64,000 nucleotides of DNA from Epiperipatus broadwayi (Eukaryota; Onychophora; Udeonychophora; Euonychophora; Peripatidae): positions 3,203,147-3,267,146 of the forward strand of contig JAQFVV010006313.1 of the NCBI GenBank assembly GCA_028023455.1, given 5' to 3'. The notes below the pieces were generated by a model, which worked only from the letters and a program-made list of their open reading frames with translations, did no database searches and was not told the DNA's origin. Below, one piece after another: positions 13,976 to 24,299 of the stretch (its first letter is position 1; each line of letters starts with the position of its first letter). The translations under genes were made by a program, and so were the position numbers.

Positions 13976-14725
13976 AAAACAAGCAAACGCTCACTATACA
14001 TATTGCCACACTACAAGCTAGAGTAATCAATGGATGCCAGAAAGCTTGTGCATAAAATCTCCAATCTAGTGCCTACTTATCCAATATTCCCAGACTAGTT
14101 TCTGGCTTGTAGCTAGAAACTAGTCTGGGGATATTGTATGAGTAGGCACTAGATAGGGATTTTATGCACAAGCCTTCTGACATCCATTGTTTACTCTGGC
14201 TTGCACTGAGTGGTCCTTCTGTATGGAGAGTTTTGCCTGTTTTAATAACAGGTATGATCAAGCATAAGAAATTGTGATTATGTGATATTTAGTGGTTTAA
14301 TACCAATCCTGCATAATAGGATAGGGGTGGCTATGGTTATTAAAAAACCAAAAACACCAAAATGTATGGGTACTGAACTGAGTTCACACCTATATGACTA
14401 TATAAGCTAATGAGCTTGGATTGAAAATATTGTGTTTTCAATTTTATTGTCATATTTTTGTAGTTAAGTAGAGATAAAAGGTGGCTGCTGGAGGGTTGCA
14501 TTAGATCCTAAGATCTAGGTGCAGTGCTCTCAGATCCAAGGCTTCTTATGGATGAAAGCCATAAGCAAGAAACTAGTCTAGGGATATTGGATTAGTAGGC
14601 ACTAAATAGGAATTTTACACACAAGCTTTTCTGGCATCCATTGATTACTCTGGCTTGTTCTGAGTGGCATTACTGTATGGAAAGTTTTTCCTGTTTTAGA
14701 AATCAGTCTATTTTAAATCTACCTA
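13976..14725 (+). repeat. hammerhead-bearing repeat: inverted half plus a 453-bp ribozyme-to-ribozyme unit
   Basis: A minus-oriented unit (13,976-14,110) is fused back to back with a plus-oriented unit. After the first plus-strand cleavage position (C at 14,125) the sequence runs through the distal unit, TGTTTTAATAACAGGTATGATC, and a new leader with GATAAAAGGTGGCTGCTGGA. It reaches a second ribozyme-like block with its cleavage position at 14,578. This is a tandem arrangement of the kind expected for an HHR-containing SINE or retrozyme, with a 453-nt monomer. Both ribozyme cores here are damaged. Confidence 0.65.
14530..14598 (+). ncRNA. degenerate hammerhead ribozyme
   Basis: The order AGATCCAAGG, TGGATGA, AGCCATAAGC, GAAA, CTAGTC, ATATTGGAT matches the intact ribozymes in the palindrome. 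The first core box has TGGATGA for CTGATGA (positions 3 and 4 changed). Self-cleavage is unlikely. Confidence 0.55.
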
Positions 14726-17389
14726 TTACACAATGTTAAATGTATTGCTGTTTTTATATGTATTGTAAATATTTAATTAAACAATTATATTAATCTTTTA
14801 TTAAAACTATAGTTGCTTGAGATCTGTCAAATTGTCTGTGTAATTTTCTTCATGTTACTTATTGTATTTAATATTTTATTAATTATGTTTAAAAAAGGTT
14901 TGATGGTGCATTTTAACATTCAGTATTGGCTAATCATTTTAAGATATACTTGTGATTTAACACTGTAAATGACAGATCATGTATTATTTTTAATTAATAA
15001 ATATATTTGTCAGAAGTACTTATTTCATATATATTTTGTGATGTACACATGTTGCCATTCATAGTTTTTTATATAAATAACTAAATAAAGAAAACAAAAG
15101 TCTCATATTTAAAAAAAAACATGTTTACTAATTTGTAATAAATGTACAATGAATGGATACATAATTTATTAAATTTAAAAATGAAATAAATTTTAGTAAG
15201 TTATATCGAATAGTAGCAATGCTGTATGGTGGTTAGAAAAAAAAAAAAATCACATGTTCACGAGTTACTATAGCGTCAGAAACAAATTCAGCAAGAAGAA
15301 CACACATACTTTCTTTTGCCTAAAATTTTGTGTTTTATCTTATCTTACTTTTATAAATAGTTTCTGCACTTATAATAAGGAAATATGTACTGTGAGTAGA
15401 AAATAATTTAGGAGGGAAGGAACGCAGATTTCCCATCATTAGAGATATCTTAGTCAAATAATGGAATGATTACAACAACAAACGCTAGGCTTAACCTCTA
15501 TAAAGTTAAAAAACTATCAATTTTTGACATAAAATTGTAACATCAATAAAAAGAATGATTGAGTATTATTTAAGATATAAAAATGTTCACATATGTGTGT
15601 TTTGTTATCATCGATGTGGCAAAGAAAACATCGTGGTATTATGAAATCTAAACTGAAATTATATATATAAGCTAAACTTGGTAACAGACGCTAAGAGAAA
15701 AAAAAATCTTTTAAATTATCTACGTGACATAAAATGTATTTATTAATAATGTTTAAAAATATAATAGTATCTTAATAATAAAATATTTATCAAAGTCTTG
15801 TTTTTTATTAATAATATTAATTAAGGCATTTTTATCTTATCACTCGATATAGGCTTAAATAAAACTCTGTCTTAATTAATAATTAAATCAATTGTTAATG
15901 TATATTTTTTCTTTAAAAACAAACCAAAATTAAAAATGAATAATATTCTACATAATTTATTTAAATTATTTAATAATTATATTAAAAAAAGTATGACTTG
16001 AGTGCAAGTTTGATGTGTTTTTGTTTTGTTTTTTTGTGAGAAAGAATTTGTAATTAACCCTTTATGACTGGATACATAATAATTTTAATAATGAACAAAA
16101 TCTATTATTTGCAATCTGAAAAGGGTAAATTATAAAGACATATTATATGCTATTAGATTGCAGTTGGAAAAATTAAAACTATGTTGTTGAACTTAGCCAT
16201 CTCAATGAGTTAATGTTTATTTGAATAAATATTTTTATTATTATTAACTTAAATACTTTGATTTTCCTATTGCATAAATCATTCATTATAAAACTATTGT
16301 ATTATGTAGTTTATTTAAAATTAAAATATTTAAGAGTATATACCATACAATATCTCATTGTCAAGTAAAATATTATTTATTGAATTTTATCTCCTTTGGT
16401 AAGCAGATATACATATTATAAACCCATTGGCACTTTACAAATCCCTGAGTGTATTGTAGTGTAAATCCAAAGTACAATAAAGCTAATTTGTGAATTTATT
16501 TATTTATTAATCATTTCTGTTGCCTAAGTATTAGATTGCCCAAATATGTAGTAGATGGTTGGAGAAAACTATGTGGTTTCTAATTTTATCTATCACATTT
16601 CTGAATCATCTGAATATAAGCATCACTTGCAAGTTAGCTAGACATACTCAGTTATTTATGCTTTCATTATATTTATAATTATTCAAATCTGAAAGCTATT
16701 CAGTGAACATTTAGTTTTATTTTATTCATATTGTAGTTGGTCAGTTTTAACTTACCATGTTATTTATTAATTTATCTTTTTTATAGCATTGCCAAATCCA
16801 CATCATATTAATATCATCTATGTTTTTATTACTTTTTGCAATGCCTTTTTATAACCCATGACAGTTTTGATTCTCCCAGCAACCATATTCAGAAGTATAA
16901 CAAAAACAATACAAATTCATGAATACAAATATGCATGAACATATAATTTTACATTATATATCTATATATATATTCTATCTTACAATCAATATTTATTTAC
17001 CCACATACATATTTATATACCTCTCTACATAATTATTACTTTTTATATATTATACATTTTACTCTTATTTATATTCTATATTTATCAATTAATACTTCCT
17101 ATAATAACAAATATAGTATTTTATTCAATTATTATTTATTTTACTTTTATTAATCTTTTTAATATTTAACTCTAACATTATATATACATACTTTTATATT
17201 TCACATTATTATTATTCATTATATTAAGATTCAATATGTATAATTTACTTTAACTTATAATATTATTTTTAACATATTTTTATACCTACCTTCAACTTAT
17301 ATTTCCAAATAATAACTGCTAAATTCAAATTTTAGAGTTATACTTTAGCAGCTCATTCTATTCTCTTTTTAATATAATTAAATCCATTT
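14726..17389. other. AT-rich non-coding DNA
   Basis: No gene or element recognised in 2.6 kb. The part nearest 17,390 may be the 3' untranslated region of the diverged PLE fragment that follows. Confidence 0.35.
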
Positions 17390-17973
17390 TTATGCCAAAT
17401 TTTTTAGGCCCAAGTCTCTATTTAATACAGGCTTATTAATATTAATATAAATAGCTTCTTTTAGTTTTCTATCCCTTTTATTATATGTAAATTGTTTCAT
17501 CTTTATACAGTTCTTTCCCAACTCATGACCTGTTTCTAATGTATGTAAGTATATTGGGGAAATTTTATCATATTTAAGTTGTAATAGTATTCTATAGATT
17601 GAATTATTTGTTTCTCCTACATAATTTACTTTTAAATTATTAATTTGACACTTTTTGCAATAAATTTTATATAGTCCATTTATTTCATTACCTAAATTTT
17701 TATTACAAATATACCTATTTTCTAAAGTATTAATCATATTATTATCTTTTTATTAACCATTCTAACATTTATTATATTATTATTTTTATTAATTTTACCT
17801 ATAACTTTATTTAAATTATTAACTCCAGAGTTACTTCCTGTTTTTATATCTATATAATTAAATTTATCTATATTATTATTACTTTTTTCTTTGTTATTAT
17901 TTATATAATCTATCATATTTTTTAGTAATCTAATATTATCATTTGAAAAGAATGTATGTATATACTTCAACAA
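17390..17973 (-). pseudogene. diverged Penelope-like element, GIY-YIG endonuclease end
   Basis: Two abutting minus-strand frames (17,734-17,973 and 17,390-17,737) in different phases. The second shows a zinc-finger-like CKKC pair inside GLYKIYCKKC, then YVGETNNS and a downstream TLETGH. These are the landmarks of the PLE endonuclease (GIY-YIG class, with a Cys pair between GIY and YIG). The protein differs strongly from the PLE copies next door, so it belongs to another PLE lineage. Only the 3' part is present. The frame change near 17,735 breaks it. It directly abuts the terminal repeat of the inverted PLE copy at about 17,943. Confidence 0.65.
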
Positions 17974-18048
17974 AAATCAATAAATTGAAAAAAAAAATTA
18001 ACTGTGATAAAACACAGTTGCTGAAGCTTTAAAAATAAAATTATAACA

Positions 18049-18099
18049 ATAAAGCTGAGTGCTTTTGGGGTATTTAAGCCTCCATAATCATAGCTCAAT
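18049..18099 (-). ncRNA. decayed hammerhead-like fold in PLE terminal repeat
   Basis: Counterpart of the folds at 21,546 and 24,103. Here GAAA has become AAAA, stem III reads AGCACT in place of AGCGCT, and stem II has lost pairs. Presumed dead. Confidence 0.4.
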
Positions 18100-18206
18100 A
18101 CAAAACAAATACAAAATATAAACACTTATTCACAAGCAAAATGCGTATCTCAAATAAGATGTAAACTAACTCTAAATAAATAAAATACAATATAAATAAA
18201 TAAATA

Positions 18207-20472
18207 TTATAAAGTCCATATTTTAGAAATATTAAAACAAGAATCCTTTCTATTAATAGCATTAGGATTACCAGCTATAAAACAAGCATCTTTAACCTTA
18301 CGCTTTACATCATTCTTCTCCGTACACACTAATTTTGCCTCTATTGGTTGACATAAGTGTCCAGCCTTATTTTCATGTTCCACAAACACTGAATTTTCCA
18401 AAAATTTAGTTTTAGTACGATGATATAAATATTTATGCTGTGACACTCTATTTAAATTATTGGTTTTAGTTTCACCATAATAAATAGAACCACAGTCTTT
18501 ATGAGGACAAGAAACACTATAAACCACATGCTGAGTTAAGTTAGATTCAATTTTAAATTTTGAATTGTTAATCAATCTATTCGTATTTGGAGGTGAATGA
18601 AAAATTACTTGAAAATCTGGAGATAACTTATTAATTAACTGTTTTGCAATAGAATGAATAAATGGTAAAACTATACAAGGTTTTTCAATCTTGTCAGGTT
18701 TAAACTGCAAATTATGTAAAAAAATTTACAACTCTATTGTTAATAATTGAACGTTTATGTCCAAGTTTGACTAAGTCCTCAATAAAACAAATAAGATTTT
18801 CTTTCCTATGTGCCTCAAATTTGCAAAGATGGTGGTTTCTATATAAAAATGAATTCAAAGATGCCAACTTGTGCACTTGGGGAGAGTATGAATGTGGATG
18901 AATTAAACCCCTAACTTCAATAGGTTTCACAAACATACGGTAGTCCAAATGATCCTCTGTTCTATGCACAATAATATCTAAATATTTCACTCCCTGTAAT
19001 GCATCTTCCCAATTTATCAAGAGATTTAAACTGGTAGCCTCATGAATACTACTTTGAATCTCCAAAATGATATTTTCAGAAGCCACAATAAATATATCAT
19101 CTACATATCTAGTGTAGATAATATCTGGTACGTTCAAAATGGTCCAAAACTATACTAGAAAGAATTCCACTAAGAGAAAGTCCCATAGGCCAACCATTCA
19201 TCATTTGAAAACAAGAATCTTTAAATGTAGCCACTAAATTTTCATCCAGCCAAGTCAAAAATCCAACAATAAAGTCAACTTTATTAGATGGAAAGACTTT
19301 ATCAAGTAAAGATAACTTGACTATATCTATTGACTGCTTAAGATCAATGGACCCATACAATTCCATATCATCCAGAGCTGCCAATTTAAAATTAGAATTA
19401 ATTTTAGCATCTTTAATAACATCAATAAATTTAAACGATGAATTGACGGTAAACAACCCAAAACCTATAGCATCAATCAACCAAAGATTAATCAAAACAG
19501 AAGTTTCAAAATAATGTACACTACCAAAATCCATCATTAAATGTAAAGGCCTATCTCGTTTATGAAATTTAACATTTGCAAAAATTCTAGGAAGGGATGA
19601 TGCAGACGGGTAAACTTTAAAATACTCTAATTTTGTTAATGCTTTCTCTTTTTCTTTACGTAAAACACTAGCAATAAATTTCTCGCGATTAAGCTTACAA
19701 TTAAATCTTTCAATCCTTTTAAACTTTAATTTATCAATTTGCATAAAAATTTTTATCGCAAATTCCAACTCTTTCATCAAAACAAACCTGTTCCCCTTAT
19801 CTTCTTTCATGCAAACAATATCATGCTCACACATAAATTGTTTTGTATGCGATATGCACTTATTCCAATTCAAATTATTATTGTTGATATTTCTATTATT
19901 AATAATCTTCACTATATTACCAACACAAACATCTCTAAGGGGATTATTTAATAATGAAGCTTCAATATCCACAATCAGCTCAATCTTCGGCTTTGCCCAT
20001 TGACCTCCAATAAATTTAGGACCTCGTTCTAAAACATACTTAACATCCTCTGGAATATTTTTAGACCAGACAGATTCACAAATTTGTTTTCAACCACAGA
20101 TAGTAAAACAATATTTTGCTTATATGCAAGAAACTTAAGGTTTAACTCAAATCTTTTAACAAGCATATCTTCATTCTATTTAAATTTGTTCAAAATAAAT
20201 TGTGGAATAATACCACGTACAGAAATAATAGACCATCTTCTTTTCTCCCTACGTAATGCCCTCTTACAACCTTTAATAATTGATACAAGCAGTTGGCGCT
20301 GCAATTGCATCTTGATTTTATCAAAATTATAAATAGATCTATCAATTTTAACTCTGCAACAGTTAGGGATTATCTTGAATTTTTCACACTTTTTCAAAAA
20401 CGTAATACGTTATTGAAACATATTAATTGACAAACCGATACGCAATACTTGCTTATAATATATAAAATCCAT
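18207..20472 (-). pseudogene. PLE-A reverse transcriptase / GIY-YIG endonuclease, broken
   Basis: The same polyprotein as at 21,701, recognisable end to end but in several frames. A 29-bp deletion next to GTA microhomology removes the segment between DHFER and the YVDD catalytic loop (near 19,130). A one-base insertion in a T run shifts the frame near 18,715. Another break lies near 20,080. RT motif A reads LDDMELYGSI where copy 3 has LDVMELYGSI. Motif B (GWPMGLSLSG), motif C (YVDD) and the endonuclease box (CPHKDCGSIYYGETK) remain readable. The start follows the ATG used in copy 3. It cannot be functional. Confidence 0.9.
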
Positions 20473-20531
20473 AATGAAACGAATGTATGTATATACTTCA
20501 ACAAAAATCAATAAATTAAAAAAAATTAACT

Positions 20532-21434
20532 AGATATGTAGATGATATATTTATTGTGGCTCCTGAAAATATCATTTTGGAGATTCAAAGTAGTATTCAT
20601 GAGGCTACCAGTTTAAATCTTACGATAAATTGGGAAGATGCATTACAGGAAGTGAAATATTTAGATATTATTATGCATAGAACAGAGGATCATTTGGACT
20701 ACCGTATGTTTGTGAAACCTATTGAAATTAGGGGTTTAATTCATCCGCATTCATACTCTCCCCAAGTGCACAAGTTGGCATCTTTGAATTCATTTTTATA
20801 TAGAAACCACCATCTTTGCAAATTTGAGGGACATAGGAAAGAAAATCTTATTTGTTTTATTGAGGACTTAGTCAAACTTGGACATAAACGTTCAATTATT
20901 AACAACAGAGTTGTAAAATTTTTACATAATTTGCAGTTTAAACCTGACAAGATTGAAAAACCTCGTATAGTTTTACCATTTATTCATTCTATTGCAAAAC
21001 AGTTAATTAATAAGTTATCTCCAGATTTTCAAGTAATTTTTCATTCACCTCCAAATACGAATAGATTGATTAACAATTCAAAATTTAAAATTGAATCTAA
21101 CTTAACTCAGCATGTGGTTTATAGTGTTTCTTGTCCTCATAAAGATTGTGGTTCTATTTATTATGGTGAAACTAAAACCAATATTTTAAATAGAGTGTCA
21201 CAGCATAAATATTTATATCATCGTACTAAAACTAAATTTTTGGGAAATTCAGTGTTTGTGGAACATGAAAATAAGGCTGGACACTTATGTCAACCAGTAG
21301 AGGCAAAATTAGTGTGTACGGAGAAGAATGACGTAAAGCGTAAGGTTAAAGAAGCTTGTTTTATAGCTGGTAATCCTAATGCTATTAATAGAAAGGATTC
21401 TTGTTTTAATATTTCTAAAATATGGACTTTATAA
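20532..21434 (+). pseudogene. PLE-A RT/endonuclease fragment (C-terminal 300 residues)
   Basis: Open from RYVDD to the natural stop after ISKIWTL, and free of frameshifts. It holds RT motif C (YVDDIF), the thumb, and a complete GIY-YIG endonuclease (VVYSVSC, CPHKDC, IYYGETKTN, then HENKAGH). All motifs N-terminal to C are missing, so it cannot be a functional RT. It shows that the reading frame past GAGGCAAAATTA is intact here, which identifies the lesion in copy 3. Confidence 0.9.
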
Positions 21435-21545
21435 TATTTATTTATTTATATTGTATTTTATTTATTTATTTAGAGTTAGTTTACATCTTATTTGAGATAC
21501 GCATTTTGCTTGTGAATAAGTGTTTATATTTTGTATTTGTTTTGT

Positions 21546-21596
21546 ATTGAGCTATGATTATGGAGGCTTAAGTCCCCCGAAAGCGCTCAGCTTTAT
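21546..21596 (+). ncRNA. hammerhead-like ribozyme in PLE-A terminal repeat (non-consensus core)
   Basis: Stem I: ATTGAGCT (21,546-553) pairs with AGCTTTAT (21,589-596). Core box 1: ATGATTA (21,554-560). Stem II: GGAGGCTT (562-569) pairs with AAGTCCCC (570-577) with one A-C mismatch. Core box 2: GAA (579-581). Stem III: AGC/GCT (582-587). The predicted cleavage base is C at 588. All helices are in hammerhead register. Box 1 should be CTGANGA; it differs only at core positions 3 and 8, which pair with each other in the active fold (C3-G8), and here would form A3-U8. Activity is unknown. Known PLEs carry hammerheads in their terminal repeats, which supports the reading. Confidence 0.5.
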
Positions 21597-21700
21597 TGTT
21601 ATAATTTTATATTTAAAGCTTCAGCAACTGTGTTTTATCACAGTTAATTTTTTTTAATTTATTGATTTTTGTTGAAGTATATACATACATTCTTTTCATT

Positions 21701-23991
21701 ATGGATTTTATATATTATAAGCAAGTATTGCGTATCGGTTTGTCAATTAATATGTTTCAACAACGTATTACGTTTTTGAAAAAGTGTGAAGAATTCAAGA
21801 TAATCCCGAACTGTTGCAGAGTTAAAATTGATAGATCTATTTATAATTTTGATAAAATCAAGATGCAATTGCAGTGCCAACTGCTCGTATCAATTATTAA
21901 AGGTTGTAAGAGGGCATTACGTAGGGAGAAAAGAAGGTGGTCTATTATTTCTGTACGTGGTATTATTCCACAATTTATTTTGAACAAATTTAAAAAGAAT
22001 GAGGATATGCTTGTTAAAAGATTTGAGTTAAAACTTAAGTTTCTTGCATATAAGCAAAATATTGTTTTACCATCTGCGGTTGAAAACAAATTTGTGAATC
22101 TGTCTGGTGTAAATATTCCGGAGGATGTTAAGTATGTTTTAGAACGAGGTCCTAAATTTATTGGAGGTCAATGGGCAAAGCCGAAGATTGAGCTGATTGC
22201 AGATATTGAAGCTTCATTATTAAATAATCACCTTAGAGATGTTTGTGTTGGTAATATAGTGAAGATTATTAATAATAGAAATCTCAACAACAATAATTTG
22301 AATTGGAATAAGTGCATATCGCATACAAAACAATTTATGTGTGAGCATGATATTGTTTGCATGAAAGAAGATAAGGGGAACAGGTTTGTTTTGATGAAAG
22401 AGGAGGAATTTGCGATAAAATTTTTTATGCAAATTGATAAATTAAAGTTTAAAAGGATTGAAAGATTTAATTGTAAGCTTAATCGCGAGAAATTTATTGC
22501 TAGTGTTTTACGTAAAGAAAAAGAGAAAGCATTAACAAAATTAGAGTATTTTAAAGTTTACCCGTCTGCATCATCCCTTCCTAGAATTTTTGCAAATGTT
22601 AAATTAAATAAACGAGATAGGCCTTTACATTTAATGATGGATTTTGGTAGTGTACATTATTTTGAAACTTCTGTTTTGATTAATCGTTGGTTGATTGATG
22701 CTATAGGTTTTGGGTTGTTTACAGTCAATTCATCATTTAAATTTATTGATGTTATTAAAGATGCTAAAATTAATTCTAATTTTAAATCGGCAGCGCTGGA
22801 TGTTATGGAATTGTATGGGTCCATTGACCGTAAGCAGTCAATAGATATAGTCAAGTTATCTTTACTTGATAAAGTCTTTCCATCTAATAAAGTTGACTTT
22901 ATTGTTGGATTTTTGACTTGGCTGGATGAAAATTTAGTGGCTACATTTAAAGATTCTTGTTTTCAAATGATGAATGGTTGGCCTATGGGACTTCCTCTTA
23001 GTGGAATTTTTTCTAGTATAGTTTTGGACCATTTTGAACGTAGTATTATTCCTACATTTATTAACTCTGTACCAGATATTATCTACACTAGATATGTAGA
23101 TGATATATTTATTGTGGCTCCTGAAAATATCATTTTGGAGATTCAAAGTAGTATTCATGAGGCTACCAGTTTAAATCTTACGATAAATTGGGAAGATGCA
23201 TTACAGGAAGTGAAATATTTAGATATTATTGTGCATAGAACAGAGGATCATTTGGACTACCGTATGTTTGTGAAACCTATTGAAGTTAGGGGTTTAATTC
23301 ATCCACATTCATACTCTCCCCAAGTGCACAAGTTGGCATCTTTGAATTCATTTTTATATAGAAACCACCATTTTTGCAAATTTGAGACACATAGGAAAGA
23401 AAATCTTATTTGTTTTATTGAGGACTTAGTCAAACTTGGACATAAACGTTCAATTATTAACAATAGAGTTGTAAAATTTTTACATAATTTGCAGTTTAAA
23501 CCTGACAAGATTGAAAAACCTCGTATAGTTTTACCATTTATTCATTCTATTGCAAAACAGTTAATTAATAAGTTATCTCCAGATTTTCAAGTAATTTTTC
23601 ATTCACCTCCAAATACGAATAGATTGATTAACAATTCAAAATTTAAAATTGAATCTAACTTAACTCAGCATGTGGTTTATAGTGTTTCTTGTCCTCATAA
23701 AGATTGTGGTTCTATTTATTATGGTGAAACTAAAACCAATATTTTAAATAGAGTGTCACAGCATAAATATTTATATCATCGTACTAAAACTAAATTTTTG
23801 GGAAATTCAGTGTTTGTGGAACATGAAAATAAGGCTGGACACTTATGTCAACCAGTAGAGGCAAAATTGTGTGTACGGAGAAGAATGACGTAAAGCGTAA
23901 GGTTAAAGAAGCTTGTTTTATAGCTGGTAATCCTAATGCTATTAATAGAAAGGATTCTTGTTTTAATATTTCTAAAATATGGACTTTATAA
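21701..23991 (+). pseudogene. PLE-A reverse transcriptase with GIY-YIG endonuclease, one frameshift
   Basis: The first in-frame ATG is at 21,701 (MDFIYYKQ); the frame stays open to 23,893. Landmarks in order: the PLE N-terminal DKGNRFVLMK box, FANVKLNKRDRPLHLM, RT motif A LDVMELYGSI, motif B GWPMGLPLSG, motif C YVDDIFIV, thumb, then the endonuclease with VVYSVSC, CPHKDC and IYYGETKTN. One base is missing at about 23,868 compared with copy 2 (GCAAAATTG for GCAAAATTAG). This shifts the last ~40 residues out of frame; they can still be read to the stop at 23,989-23,991. The protein would copy PLE RNA and nick target DNA. The missing base could be real or a consensus error. No promoter was identified. 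Confidence 0.9.
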
Positions 23992-24102
23992 TATTTATTT
24001 ATTTATATTGTATTTTATTTATTTATTTAGAGTTAGTTTACATCTTATTTGAGATACACATTTTGCTTGTGAATAAGTGTTTATATTTTGTATTTGTTTT
24101 GT

Positions 24103-24153
24103 ATTGAGCTATGATTATGGAGACTTAAGTCCCCCGAAAGCGCTCAGCTTTAT
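24103..24153 (+). ncRNA. hammerhead-like ribozyme in PLE-A terminal repeat, second copy
   Basis: Same fold as at 21,546-21,596. Stem II here is GGAGACTT/AAGTCCCC: the one base change replaces a G-U pair with A-U and so keeps the helix. Core box 1 is again ATGATTA; GAAA begins at 24,136; the predicted cleavage base is C at 24,145. Confidence 0.5.
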
Positions 24154-24299
24154 TGTTATAATTTTATCTTTAAAGCTTCAGCAACTGTGTTTTATCACAA
24201 TTTTTTTTTTTAATTTATTATCATTTATAAATTTATTTGGACATTCATTATTTACATAATTTATTAAGTCTGTTTATTAGTGATGAATATAAAAACTGG

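Larger units (their letters stand above)
17943..20529 (-). mobile_element. Penelope-like retroelement A, copy 1 (inverted, broken)
   Basis: Reads from about 20,525 (5') to 17,943 (3') on the minus strand and is nearly colinear with copy 3 (21,655-24,212). Beyond its 3' tail (…TTTTATCACAGTTAA) it carries another start of the terminal repeat, TTTGTTGAAGTATATACATA. A further tandem unit therefore once followed. It sits head-to-head with copies 2 and 3, joined at about 20,530. Confidence 0.9.
20530..21654 (+). mobile_element. Penelope-like retroelement A, copy 2 (5'-truncated, tandem)
   Basis: Starts abruptly inside the YVDD motif and runs through the 3' untranslated region. It joins copy 3 head-to-tail at about 21,655. 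A truncated copy directly upstream of a longer one is the classic PLE arrangement, in which the upstream part acts as a pseudo-LTR. It is almost identical to copy 3, so the tandem is recent or was made in one event. Confidence 0.9.
21655..24212 (+). mobile_element. Penelope-like retroelement A, copy 3 (nearly full length)
   Basis: Begins with the terminal-repeat start (TTGTTGAAGTATATACATAC), encodes the RT/endonuclease, and ends after TTTTATCACAATTTTTT. The predicted cleavage bases in the flanking ribozyme-like folds (21,588 and 24,145) are 2,557 nt apart, which gives the monomer length. It is the only copy in the window with all protein domains. Confidence 0.9.
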
